A DNA stretch of 64,000 nucleotides from Dactylosporangium vinaceum (GTDB taxonomy: Bacteria; Actinomycetota; Actinomycetes; Mycobacteriales; Micromonosporaceae): NCBI RefSeq assembly GCF_019904175.1, contig NZ_CP061913.1, positions 62,001-126,000 of the forward strand. Reading direction: 5' to 3'. Both the position numbers and the translations under genes were made by a program. The notes under the pieces are model-generated. The model ran no database searches and had not been told where the DNA came from. It worked only from the letters and a program-made list of their open reading frames with translations. Numbering within the stretch: position 1 is the first letter of the stretch; every line of letters starts with the position of its first letter. Positions 1 through 8,330 of the stretch are shown here, piece after piece.

Positions 1-2
1 GG

Positions 3-1052
3 GACCACCGATCGCTGTCGCGATACCCGTACGTGTTCGGCCTGGCCGGCATCGTGCTCGTGCTCATCCCGGCCGTGCTGCCGGCGCAATACTCGGCGAT
101 CCACGGTGCGAAGCTCTGGATCAAGTTCGCGGGCTTCACGATCCAGCCGGGCGAGTTCGCCAAGATCTTCCTGCTGGTCTTCTTCGCCGTCTACCTGGTC
201 CGCAAGCGTGAGGTGCTCGGCCTGGCCGGCCCTCGCTTCCTCGGGCTGGAGTTCCCGCGCCCGCGCGACCTCGGGCCCGTCGTGGCCGTCTGGCTCATGT
301 CGCTGATGGTCCTCGTGTTCGAGAAGGACCTCGGCACCTCGCTGATGTACTTCGGCCTCTTCGTCGTCACCCTCTACGTCGCCACCGAGCGGTCGAGCTG
401 GCTGATCATCGGCCTCACGCTCTTCCTCGGCGGCGTGTTCCTCGCGTACTTCCTCGGCAAGGCGATCGGCGGGCCGTTCCTCAACTTCTCCGAGCGGGCG
501 ACCACCTGGCTCGACCCGTTCGGCGACGCCGACGACAAGGGCTACCAGCTGGTCCAGTCGCTGTTCGGGCTCGGCACCGGCGGCCTGACCGGCACCGGCC
601 CGGGCGCCGGGCAGCCGACGAAGGTGCCCGAGGTCTGGACCGACTTCATCTTCTCCGGCCTCGGTGAGGAGATCGGGCTCTTCGGGCTGACCGCGCTGCT
701 GGTGACCTACCTGCTGCTCGTTGAGCGGGGCCTGCGCAGCGCGATAAACGTCCGGGACCTCTTCGGCAAGGTGTTCGCCGGTGGCCTGTCGTTCACGCTC
801 GGGTTGCAGGTGTTCGTCATTGTGGGTGGCATCAGCCAGCTCATCCCGCTGACCGGGCAGACCACGCCGTTCCTCTCGGCGGGTGGCTCGTCGCTGGTGG
901 CCAACTGGCTGCTGATCGGCCTGTTGCTGCGCATCTCCGACGCCGCGCGCCGGCCGGCCGTCGGTACGCCGTCGACCGGGGGCAGCGGACCCGGCGGGGG
1001 CGGCGGCGCGCCGGTCCAGATCAAAGAGATGCCCACGGAGGTCGTGCGATGA
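3..1052 (+). CDS. rodA: FtsW/RodA/SpoVE family peptidoglycan glycosyltransferase (5'-truncated by window edge)
   Basis: SEDS-family integral membrane protein that polymerises lipid II into glycan strands together with a class B penicillin-binding protein. The frame is open from base 3 with no start codon, so the N-terminal membrane helices lie outside the window; the GTG at 33 is internal. About 350 residues are visible, with multiple hydrophobic helices, the family-typical stretch around IQPGEFAKI and the C-terminal TPFLSAGGSSLVANW signature. It ends in an ATGA overlap with the downstream penicillin-binding protein, which is the usual SEDS/bPBP partner. The tail is a short Gly/Pro-rich cytoplasmic segment. 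RodA rather than cell-division FtsW is inferred from the rodA-pbpA-pknA-pknB order. Confidence 0.93.
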   Translation, partial: DHRSLSRYPYVFGLAGIVLVLIPAVLPAQYSAIHGAKLWIKFAGFTIQPGEFAKIFLLVFFAVYLVRKREVLGLAGPRFLGLEFPRPRDLGPVVAVWLMSLMVLVFEKDLGTSLMYFGLFVVTLYVATERSSWLIIGLTLFLGGVFLAYFLGKAIGGPFLNFSERATTWLDPFGDADDKGYQLVQSLFGLGTGGLTGTGPGAGQPTKVPEVWTDFIFSGLGEEIGLFGLTALLVTYLLLVERGLRSAINVRDLFGKVFAGGLSFTLGLQVFVIVGGISQLIPLTGQTTPFLSAGGSSLVANWLLIGLLLRISDAARRPAVGTPSTGGSGPGGGGGAPVQIKEMPTEVVR

Positions 1053-2569
1053 ACGCCCCGCTGCGCCGGGTCGGGGTTGCGGTCATGGTGCTGTTCGCCC
1101 TGCTGTTCCTGAACCTGAACTACCGCCAGGTGGTCAAGGCCGACGACTACCGCACCAACCCGCGCAACAACCGGGTGCAGGCCACCGAATACGAGCGGCC
1201 GCGCGGCAAGATCGTCGACAACAAGGGCAACGTGCTGGCCGACGCCCAGTCGACAGGCGACTCGCTGAAGTACCTGCGGACATACCCCGGGGGCCCGCAG
1301 TACGGCCCCGTGCTGGGCTACAAGCCGGTCAACCTGGCCTCCACCAAGCTCGAAAAACTGAACAACGACTTCCTCATCGGTACCTCCGACAAGCAGGCCG
1401 CTGACCGGATCGCCGGAATGTTCACGGGCAAGGAGCCGGCCGGCGGCAATGTGCTGCTGACGCTCTCCAAGGCCACCCAGGACGCCGCGTACAAGGAGCT
1501 CGGGAACAACAAGCTCGGCATCAAGAAGGGCGCGGCGATCGCGCTCGACCCGTCCACCGGCCAGATCCTGGCCGAGGTCTCGATGCCCAGCTACGACCCC
1601 AACCTGCTGAGCACGCACGACACCAAAGCGGCGCTGGCGAACTACAACACGCTGGACAAGGACCCCAACAAGCCGCTGCTCAACCGGGCGACCTCCGAGG
1701 TGTACCCGCCCGGCTCGACCTTCAAGATCATTACTTCGGCCGCGGCCATGACCGCCGACTCCTCCCTCACGCCGGACTCGAGCGTGCAGGGCGGCGAGTT
1801 CTACCAGCCGCCGGAGACCTCCTCGTTCCGCATCAAGAACTCGCACGAGGGCATCTGCCCGGACAGCATCACGCTGAAGCAGGCCCTGACCGTCTCCTGC
1901 AACACGGTCTTCGCCCGCATCGGCGTCGAGAAGGTGGGCGCCGACAAGCTCAAGTCGATGGCCCAGGCGTTCGGGTTCGAGCAGGAGCCCCGCCTGATCG
2001 AAGATCAGGAGCGCAACTACTGCGGCATCGTGGCCAGCCACACCGGCTCGATGACCGCCGGCACCGACAACCGCGTCGACCCGCCCGCCGTCGCTCAGTC
2101 GAGCATCGGACAGCGCGAGGTGAAGATGTCCCCGCTGCAAGGGGCCATGATTGCGGCGACGGTTGCCAACGGTGGAAAGCAGATGCGCCCCTACATTGTC
2201 GACCGTCTGCAGAACTCCGACCTGTCGATCGCCGACCACACCGAGCCCAAGCTGCTGCGCACGCCGATCAGTGACGGCGTCGCACAAGAGCTGCAGACCA
2301 TGATGTTCAGCGTCGTGACGTCGAACGACGGCACCGGCCGCAGCGCTCGCATCTCGGGCTTGGACGTGGGTGGCAAGACCGGCACGGCGGAGAACGGCGA
2401 GGAGTCCGAGGACCACGGCTGGTTCATCGGCTTCGCGCTCAAGGACGGCAAGCCGATCGTCTCGGTCGCGGTCTTCCTCGAGAACGCTGGCAAGGGTGGC
2501 AGCGGCGAGGCGGCTCGGATTGCCGGCCTGATCATGAAGGCATACGCGGACGAAAAGGGCATTCGATAA
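1049..2569 (+). CDS. pbpA: penicillin-binding protein PbpA (class B transpeptidase)
   Basis: DD-transpeptidase that cross-links peptidoglycan at the outer face of the membrane. The 506-residue product has one N-terminal membrane anchor (about residues 8-26), a dimerisation region beginning near YERPRGKIVD, and a transpeptidase domain with all three active-site motifs: STFK with the nucleophile near Ser223, SCN near 283 and KTGT near 443. It starts at an ATG that overlaps the rodA stop (ATGA), which implies translational coupling. The Ser/Thr kinases follow directly, so enzyme and regulator are cotranscribed. The PbpA assignment rests on locus order and length. Confidence 0.95.
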   Translation: MNAPLRRVGVAVMVLFALLFLNLNYRQVVKADDYRTNPRNNRVQATEYERPRGKIVDNKGNVLADAQSTGDSLKYLRTYPGGPQYGPVLGYKPVNLASTKLEKLNNDFLIGTSDKQAADRIAGMFTGKEPAGGNVLLTLSKATQDAAYKELGNNKLGIKKGAAIALDPSTGQILAEVSMPSYDPNLLSTHDTKAALANYNTLDKDPNKPLLNRATSEVYPPGSTFKIITSAAAMTADSSLTPDSSVQGGEFYQPPETSSFRIKNSHEGICPDSITLKQALTVSCNTVFARIGVEKVGADKLKSMAQAFGFEQEPRLIEDQERNYCGIVASHTGSMTAGTDNRVDPPAVAQSSIGQREVKMSPLQGAMIAATVANGGKQMRPYIVDRLQNSDLSIADHTEPKLLRTPISDGVAQELQTMMFSVVTSNDGTGRSARISGLDVGGKTGTAENGEESEDHGWFIGFALKDGKPIVSVAVFLENAGKGGSGEAARIAGLIMKAYADEKGIR

Positions 2570-2582
2570 TGAGGTGCGCGAC

Positions 2583-4298
2583 ATGTTGAGCGCCGGCACC
2601 ACCCTCGGCGGTCGCTACCGCCTGGACGAGCGCATCGCCGGCGGCGGTATGGGTGACGTGTGGCGGGGCACCGACGAGGTGCTCGGCCGCACGGTCGCGA
2701 TCAAGGTGCTGCTCTCGGCCCTGATGGAGGAGCCCGGCTTCGCCGAGCGCTTCCGCGGCGAGGCCCGCACCATGGCCACCATCAACCACCCCGGTGTGGT
2801 CGACATCTACGACTACGGCAGCGAGAACGGCACCGCGTTCCTGATCATGGAGTACGTGGAGGGCGACGCGCTCTCCCGCACCCTGTCCCGGGTCGGCCGG
2901 CTCACCCCGGCCCGCGCGATGGCACTCATCGCGCAGGCCGCGGACGCGCTGCACGCCGCCCACGAGAAGGGCGTCATCCACCGCGACGTCAAGCCGGGCA
3001 ACCTGCTCGTGCGCCCCAACGGCACGCTTGTGCTCACCGACTTCGGCATCGCCCGCTCCGCCGCCGTCGCCCAGCTCACCGCGGCCGGCTCGGTGCTCGG
3101 CACCGCCTCCTACATCTCCCCGGAGCAGGCGTCCGGCGCCCAGGCCACCCCGCTGTCCGACGTGTATGCGCTCGGCGTCGTGGCCTACCAGTGCCTGTCC
3201 GGCGCGCGGCCGTTCGAGGGCGACAACCCGCTCGAGATCGCGATGCGCCACGTCCGCGACATGCCGCCGCCGCTGCCGGCCGACATCCCGCCGCCGATCG
3301 CCCAGCTCGTCGAGCGGGCCATGGCCAAGGACCCGGCCGCCCGCTGGCCCAGCGCTGCGGCGATGGCCCAGGCCGCCCGGCGCGTCTCCGGCCAGATGTC
3401 CGGCGGCACGGCCACCGGCCCGGCGGTCCCGCCGATGGGTGCCCCCATGGGCCCTCCCGGCTCGCCGACCGGGCGCAACCCCGTCTCCGGCGGCCCGGTC
3501 TCGGCCTCGCCCGTCTCGCCCGGCTACGGCAACCAGCCGATGTCCGGCTCGCCGATGTCCGGCCCGCCCATCTCGGGCGCGGGCGGCACCCGGATCATGC
3601 CGGGCGCCGTGCCCGGTGCGGCCGGCGGCGCGGCCGCGGGCCTCGGCGGCCACCAGGCGCGCGGCGCGGCCGGCGTGCCCCCGCCGCCGTCCAACGACAC
3701 CGCGACCTACCTGGGCCCCACCGGCGGCTATCAGCCGGAGCCCCAGATGTCCCGCTCCGGCCCGGGTGGCGGCGGCAGCGGCGGCAAGCGGAACAACAAT
3801 CTGGTCCTCGTCGGGATCGCCGCCGTCGTCCTGTTGGTGCTCGTCGGCATCGGCGGCATCTACCTGGCGACGAAGGGCAAGGACGACACGCCGAGCACCG
3901 TCGGCGGCAACCCGACGTCGGCCGCGCCCTCGGTGGCCCCGACCACCGCCAAGGCCACGGGCAAGCCGGTAAACGTGCCGTGCAAGCCGGGCCTGGGCAC
4001 CAACGGCGACATCTTCAAGCGCGAACTCGAGCGCAAGGGGCTGACGGTCAACCTCGTGCCGCTGCCGACCAAGGGCGCCTTCCCGAACGCGGTCGTCAAG
4101 GTCGAGCCGTGCGGTGAGACCGTCCCGCCGGGCAGCACGATCACCGTGTCGGTCAACCAGGGGCAGATCGACGACGAGCCGGCGCCGACCACCGCCGCGC
4201 CGACGACGGGTGCCCCGGCGTCCTCGGCTGCGCCGAAGCCGAGCGTGACCTGCGAGCCGCCGAAGATCATCGTCAATGGGCAGTGCCTCGGAGCGTGA
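2583..4298 (+). CDS. pknA: PknA-like transmembrane Ser/Thr protein kinase with one PASTA-like domain
   Basis: Eukaryotic-type Ser/Thr kinase acting on cell-wall and division proteins. The kinase domain covers about residues 8-265, with the ATP-binding Lys41 in VAIK, the catalytic HRD motif (Asp135) and DFG (Asp153). A long Pro/Gly/Ser-rich juxtamembrane linker follows, then a membrane helix near residues 406-426 and a single extracellular PASTA-like repeat (about 463-525) bearing two cysteines. The ATG at 2583 is preferred because GAGG at 2571-2574 sits 8 bases upstream; a GTG at 2574 would add three residues. Kinases called PknA in mycobacteria lack PASTA repeats, so the name reflects gene order only. 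Confidence 0.88.
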   Translation: MLSAGTTLGGRYRLDERIAGGGMGDVWRGTDEVLGRTVAIKVLLSALMEEPGFAERFRGEARTMATINHPGVVDIYDYGSENGTAFLIMEYVEGDALSRTLSRVGRLTPARAMALIAQAADALHAAHEKGVIHRDVKPGNLLVRPNGTLVLTDFGIARSAAVAQLTAAGSVLGTASYISPEQASGAQATPLSDVYALGVVAYQCLSGARPFEGDNPLEIAMRHVRDMPPPLPADIPPPIAQLVERAMAKDPAARWPSAAAMAQAARRVSGQMSGGTATGPAVPPMGAPMGPPGSPTGRNPVSGGPVSASPVSPGYGNQPMSGSPMSGPPISGAGGTRIMPGAVPGAAGGAAAGLGGHQARGAAGVPPPPSNDTATYLGPTGGYQPEPQMSRSGPGGGGSGGKRNNNLVLVGIAAVVLLVLVGIGGIYLATKGKDDTPSTVGGNPTSAAPSVAPTTAKATGKPVNVPCKPGLGTNGDIFKRELERKGLTVNLVPLPTKGAFPNAVVKVEPCGETVPPGSTITVSVNQGQIDDEPAPTTAAPTTGAPASSAAPKPSVTCEPPKIIVNGQCLGA

Positions 4299-4384
4299 CG
4301 GGCGATACGCCGGAGCGAGCTGGAATGTGTTCGCGTCGCAAGACGTGGCAAGGTAGATAGTCGATGACCGAAGGACGACACGAC

Positions 4385-6112
4385 ATGACCGCCCAGCCAC
4401 GCCTCCTCGGCGGCCGTTACCAGGTCGGGGAGTTGCTCGGCTATGGCGGCATGGCCGAGGTCCATCGGGGTCGTGACCTGCGGCTCGGCCGTGACGTTGC
4501 GATCAAGACGCTGCGGACCGACCTGGCTCGGGACGCCACATTCCAGCTCCGGTTCCGCCGGGAGGCGCAGAACGCCGCCTCCCTCAACCACCCCGCGATC
4601 GTCGCCGTCTACGACACCGGCGAGGAGCGGGGCCCGGCGGGCGAGGAGCTGCCGTACATCGTCATGGAGTTCGTCAACGGCCGCACCCTCAAAGAGGTGC
4701 TCGCGGCCGAGGGACGGCTCACGCCGCGCCGGGCGCTGGAGATCACCGCCGACATCTGCGCCGCACTGGAGTTCAGCCACCGGCACGGGATCATCCACCG
4801 GGACATCAAGCCGGGCAACGTGATGCTCACCCAGACCGGCCAGGTCAAGGTGATGGACTTCGGCATCGCCCGGGCCCTGGCCAGCGGGGCCACCACGATG
4901 ACGCAGACCTCGGCGGTCATCGGCACGGCGCAGTACCTGTCGCCGGAGCAGGCCCGCGGCGAGCCGGTCGACGCCCGCAGCGACGTGTATGCGTCCGGCT
5001 GCGTGCTCTTCGAGCTGCTCTGCGGCCACCCGCCGTTCGTCGGTGACAACCCGGTGTCGGTGGCCTACCAGCACGTGCGGGAGGACCCGCGGCCGCCGAG
5101 CTCCAGCAACCGCGACGTCACGCCCGAGATCGACGCTGTGGTGCTCAAGGCGCTGGCCAAGAACCCGCTCAACCGCTACCAGTCGGCCGGCGAGATGCGC
5201 GCCGACGTCATGCGCGCCGCGGCCGGCCGGCCGGTCTCGGCGCCGCCGGTGATGACCGAGGACGAGATGGCCGCGGTCATGGCTCAGCAGCAGACCACCG
5301 CCTACCGCCCGCCGCCCGCCTCGCGCCAGCCGGCCCGGGCCAACCAGCGGCAGAAGAAGAGCTCCACCGGGATCATCGTGCTGATCACGGTGCTGAGCCT
5401 GTTCGCGGTGGCGGCGCTGTCCATCGGGCTGTACCTGGCCAACCAGGAGCCCCCGGTGCGGGTGCCGTCGCTGACCGGGCGCACCCAGAACGAGGCGGAC
5501 AACACGCTGCGCCAGTTCGGCCTGACCGGCGACCCGCGGCAGGGCACCTCGGAAAACTGCCAGGTCGGCGTGGTCATCCAGCAGAACCCGACGCCCGGGG
5601 TCGAGGTCAAGAAGGGCTCGCAGGTCGACTACGAGCTCTGTGGCGCGCCCCAGCTCGTCGCCGTGCCGCCGCTGACCAACCTGAACAAGAACGACGCTGT
5701 CTCGCAGCTGCAGAAGCTCGGCCTCAACCCGGTGGTGCAGGAGAAGGACGGCACCGAGAACAAGGACTCCGTGCAGTCGACCGACCCGCCGGCCAACACC
5801 CAGGTCAAGCCGGCGTCGAACGTCACCGTCTACGTGTCCAAGTTCAACCAGGCCACCATGCCGGCGGTGGCCGACAAGAGCTTCGCCGAAGCCCAGGGGC
5901 TGCTCCAGGCGCTCGGCTTCACGAACATCAGCCAGCAGGCGGTGACCGTCACCGACGACGCGAAGGTCGGCCTGGTGGTCAGCTCAAAGCAGGTGGTCGG
6001 CAAGGTGTACTACAAGACCGAGAAGATCGTGCTGAACGTCGGGCAGCAGGACACGACGCCGTCGAACCAGCCCTCGGTCAACCCGAGCAAGAGCGCCGGC
6101 ACCGGCGGCTGA
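4385..6112 (+). CDS. pknB: PknB-type Ser/Thr protein kinase with three PASTA domains
   Basis: Sensor kinase of peptidoglycan synthesis: the cytosolic kinase is coupled to extracellular PASTA repeats that bind muropeptides or lipid II. Visible are VAIK (Lys41), HRD (Asp140) and DFG (Asp158), a membrane helix near residues 329-352, and three PASTA repeats of about 65 residues each (roughly 357-418, 419-483 and 484-552). The ATG at 4385 is preferred because GAAGGA at 4370-4375 precedes it with good spacing; an in-frame ATG at 4364 would add seven residues. It is the last gene of the rodA-pbpA-pknA-pknB cluster, with a conspicuous hairpin of DnaA-box-like sequences directly after it. Confidence 0.94.
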   Translation: MTAQPRLLGGRYQVGELLGYGGMAEVHRGRDLRLGRDVAIKTLRTDLARDATFQLRFRREAQNAASLNHPAIVAVYDTGEERGPAGEELPYIVMEFVNGRTLKEVLAAEGRLTPRRALEITADICAALEFSHRHGIIHRDIKPGNVMLTQTGQVKVMDFGIARALASGATTMTQTSAVIGTAQYLSPEQARGEPVDARSDVYASGCVLFELLCGHPPFVGDNPVSVAYQHVREDPRPPSSSNRDVTPEIDAVVLKALAKNPLNRYQSAGEMRADVMRAAAGRPVSAPPVMTEDEMAAVMAQQQTTAYRPPPASRQPARANQRQKKSSTGIIVLITVLSLFAVAALSIGLYLANQEPPVRVPSLTGRTQNEADNTLRQFGLTGDPRQGTSENCQVGVVIQQNPTPGVEVKKGSQVDYELCGAPQLVAVPPLTNLNKNDAVSQLQKLGLNPVVQEKDGTENKDSVQSTDPPANTQVKPASNVTVYVSKFNQATMPAVADKSFAEAQGLLQALGFTNISQQAVTVTDDAKVGLVVSSKQVVGKVYYKTEKIVLNVGQQDTTPSNQPSVNPSKSAGTGG

Positions 6113-6138
6113 CGCTACTTTCCGTCGTCATATCCGTG

Positions 6139-6180
6139 CCCTGTGGATAACTCGGCAGTTATCCACAGGGTTGTGCACAA
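6139..6180. promoter_or_regulatory. perfect inverted repeat made of two DnaA-box-like 9-mers, plus a TTGTGCACAA palindrome
   Basis: The arms CCCTGTGGATAACT (6139-6152) and AGTTATCCACAGGG (6157-6170) are exact reverse complements around a CGGC loop. Each arm contains the exact consensus TTATCCACA (reverse at 6142-6150, forward at 6159-6167), and a 10-base palindrome TTGTGCACAA follows at 6171-6180. It may be a DnaA-binding site near oriC, the transcription terminator of the pknB operon, or both. No long T-run follows the hairpin. Confidence 0.55.
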
Positions 6181-6343
6181 GCGTTTTAGGTAATGAAGCC
6201 GCTTTACGGGGCTTTTGGCGGTTTAGACCGTTTTTACCGCGGACGTCAAAGGGAGGCGCTCCGGCGCCGACCGGCGCTCGCGGGAGGAGCGGTCGCGCCC
6301 ACCGCGGACCCGAGTCAGCCGCTTTTCGGCACTTTGCGGTTCG

Positions 6344-6997
6344 TTACGCAAAGGCGGCGATTCGCCGGGCCTCTACTTCGGCGACAAGCTCGGGCGCGCG
6401 CTCCAGGGCATCGCTCTGGCCACACACGGCGAGCCAGTTGGCAAGCATCTGGTGGCCGCCCTGCGTCAGCACCGACTCCGGGTGGAACTGGACACCCTCG
6501 ATGGCCAGCTCGCGGTGGCGCATCGCCATCACGACGCCCGACTCCGTGGTGCGGCCGGTGACCTCGATCTCCGGCGGGAGGGTCGCCTCGATGACGGCGA
6601 GGGAGTGGTACCGCGTCGCGATGAACGGGTCCGGCAGCCCGGCGAGCACGCCCCGGCCCTCGTGGGTCACCAGCGACGTCTTGCCGTGCAGCAGCTCCGG
6701 CGCGCGCGTCACGGTCGCCCCGAAGACGGCGCCGAACGCCTGGTGGCCGAGGCACACGCCGAACATGGGCAGCTTCCCGGCGTAGCGCTCGATGACCGCC
6801 ATGCAGATTCCGGCCCGCTCGGGGGTGCCCGGGCCCGGGGAGAGCAGCACGCCCGCGGGCGCGATGCGGCCGACCTCGTCGACGCTTATCTCGTCGTTGC
6901 GCCGCACGTCGCACTCCACGCCGAGCTGGCCCAGGTACTGCACGAGGTTGAAGACGAACGAGTCGTAATTGTCGATCACGAGTACGCGCACCGACAC
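6344..6997 (-). CDS. pabA: aminodeoxychorismate/anthranilate synthase glutamine amidotransferase subunit
   Basis: Class I glutamine amidotransferase that supplies ammonia from glutamine to a chorismate-using partner for folate (PabB) or tryptophan (TrpE) synthesis. The 217-residue protein shows the oxyanion segment SPGPGTPE, the nucleophile Cys82 in GVCLGHQ, and the His172/Glu174 pair in FHPES. No synthase large subunit lies nearby, so folate and tryptophan use cannot be separated from sequence alone; the same orthologue in mycobacteria is named trpG. It faces the pknB cluster convergently, as in other actinobacteria. Its ATG at 6997 is only about 33 bases from the stop of the next minus-strand gene. 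Confidence 0.93.
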   Translation of the reverse strand: MSVRVLVIDNYDSFVFNLVQYLGQLGVECDVRRNDEISVDEVGRIAPAGVLLSPGPGTPERAGICMAVIERYAGKLPMFGVCLGHQAFGAVFGATVTRAPELLHGKTSLVTHEGRGVLAGLPDPFIATRYHSLAVIEATLPPEIEVTGRTTESGVVMAMRHRELAIEGVQFHPESVLTQGGHQMLANWLAVCGQSDALERAPELVAEVEARRIAAFA

Positions 6998-7030
6998 AGG
7001 CTACCCGGGGCCGCTAAAGCCGGACCAGCA

Positions 7031-7309
7031 TCAACTCGGCAGGACCGCCGGCGGTTTGGTGCCGGTCGGGACGCTCGTGGCGGCCGGAGGCTTGGACGGA
7101 GCGGTCGACGGGCCCGGGCTCTCGACGGTGATGTCGGCACCTGGGTCGTTGGTCTCCACCTGCACGTCGTCGAACGGCAGGATCGGCTCGACGGCGGGGA
7201 AGACCTGATACCAGAGCAGGGCGCCGACGCCGAGGACGAGCACGCCGGAGACGAGGGCCTTGAGCTGCCACTGCTTGAACGGAATGCGCTGCCAGATCCA
7301 CGAGTACAC
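7031..7309 (-). CDS. small single-pass membrane protein of the sortase/pabA locus (unknown function)
   Basis: A 92-residue protein with one membrane helix near residues 18-36 and a Pro/Ser/Thr-rich tail ending in PPAVLPS, so the tail is probably outside the cell. I recognise no domain. It begins 4 bases after the sortase stop and is followed by pabA, so it is probably cotranscribed with the DUF881 and sortase genes. A small protein at this position is common in actinobacteria; a role at the cell surface or in assisting sortase is only inference. Confidence 0.7.
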   Translation of the reverse strand: MYSWIWQRIPFKQWQLKALVSGVLVLGVGALLWYQVFPAVEPILPFDDVQVETNDPGADITVESPGPSTAPSKPPAATSVPTGTKPPAVLPS

Positions 7310-7313
7310 GCGC

Positions 7314-8327
7314 TCAGCCCTTCAGCTCGGCGGGGTCGCCGTCGGTGACGGGCTGCTGGCGGGTCATCTCGGCGTGCACGACGAGCCGCTGGTAGTTGTT
7401 GAACTTCGGGTTGCAGGTGGTCATGGTCAGCATGGCCTTGGTCGGCTGCTCGCCCGGCTTGTCCGGCACGGGCGCCACGACCTGCACGGCGGTGGGCAGC
7501 ACGATCTCGTGACCGGTGACGCTGTAGACGTACCAGGTGTCGGCGGTCTTGATGACCACCGAGTCGCCGGCCTTGAGCTGATCGAGGTCCCACCAGATGG
7601 CGGGCGTGCGGTGCCCGGCCATCGAGAAGTTGCCGATCTGGCCCGGCAGCGCCGTGTCGGGGTAGTGGCCCGGGGCGTAGCGGATGTCGGCCGGCGTCAC
7701 GCCCTGCACGACAGCCCACTTCTTGTTCAGCCGCGGGATGTGGACGGAGGCGATGACGTCGCCGTTGGCCGGCTTGACCACGGCCGGTGAGACGCCGGCG
7801 CTCGGCCCGACGGTGGGCTGGGCCCACTGCTGCTCGAGCTGGCGGTTGAGCTCGTCCTGGTGGGCGTCGACGATCGCCGACTTGCCCCAGACCTCGTAGC
7901 CCGCGAACAGCAGCACGATCAGGCCGAAGGTGATGAGCACCTCGCCCGTGCCGCGGCTGATCGCGCGCGCGACCGAGCCGAACGAGGTTCTCGTGTATTC
8001 GGAGTACACGCTCCGGTACCCTTCCTCGGTGCGGACCGGGCGCAGCGGTACCACGGTGACGCCTTTCGGCGCCCCGGGTACGGCCGGCTGGTCCTCGTCC
8101 TCGGGGGTGGGAGTCGGAGTCGGTGCTGGGGTCGTCGGCGGTGGAAGTTTCGCGGGTACTTCCGCGGTGGGGTCGGCCGCGGCGTCGCCGATTTTCGGAA
8201 TATAGGCGGTCGCGTCGGAAATTTTCGGGATTACCGCCGTCGCGTCGTCCTTCGGGGGCAGCTTCGGGATGACGGTGGTCGCGATGTCGTCCTGATCGAG
8301 AGCCCGATGGCGGGGCGCGTGGTCCAT
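7314..8327 (-). CDS. class E sortase
   Basis: Membrane-anchored transpeptidase that attaches surface proteins to peptidoglycan. The first 100 residues are cytosolic and low-complexity, with repeated VIPKI/YIPKI units and a Pro-rich run. A membrane helix lies near 130-147, followed by the sortase barrel with catalytic His239 (GHR), Cys305 in a TMTTC motif (the class E signature is TLTTC) and the likely Arg314. Its start is 3 bases from the DUF881 stop, so the genes are probably coupled. The repeated N-terminal segment is an unusual extension compared with a typical sortase of about 220-260 residues. Confidence 0.9.
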   Translation of the reverse strand: MDHAPRHRALDQDDIATTVIPKLPPKDDATAVIPKISDATAYIPKIGDAAADPTAEVPAKLPPPTTPAPTPTPTPEDEDQPAVPGAPKGVTVVPLRPVRTEEGYRSVYSEYTRTSFGSVARAISRGTGEVLITFGLIVLLFAGYEVWGKSAIVDAHQDELNRQLEQQWAQPTVGPSAGVSPAVVKPANGDVIASVHIPRLNKKWAVVQGVTPADIRYAPGHYPDTALPGQIGNFSMAGHRTPAIWWDLDQLKAGDSVVIKTADTWYVYSVTGHEIVLPTAVQVVAPVPDKPGEQPTKAMLTMTTCNPKFNNYQRLVVHAEMTRQQPVTDGDPAELKG

Positions 8328-8330
8328 CGT

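Noticed and set aside
707..4400. Long minus-strand open frames opposite rodA, pbpA and pknA
   Set aside because: They are shadows of high-GC coding in the sense frames: Arg/Gly/His-rich composition, no motifs, no Shine-Dalgarno sequences, and the sense genes have intact family motifs.
6139..6170. Origin of replication at the pknB hairpin
   Set aside because: Only two consensus boxes, no AT-rich unwinding region and no dnaA or dnaN nearby; it may bind DnaA but is not an origin on this evidence.
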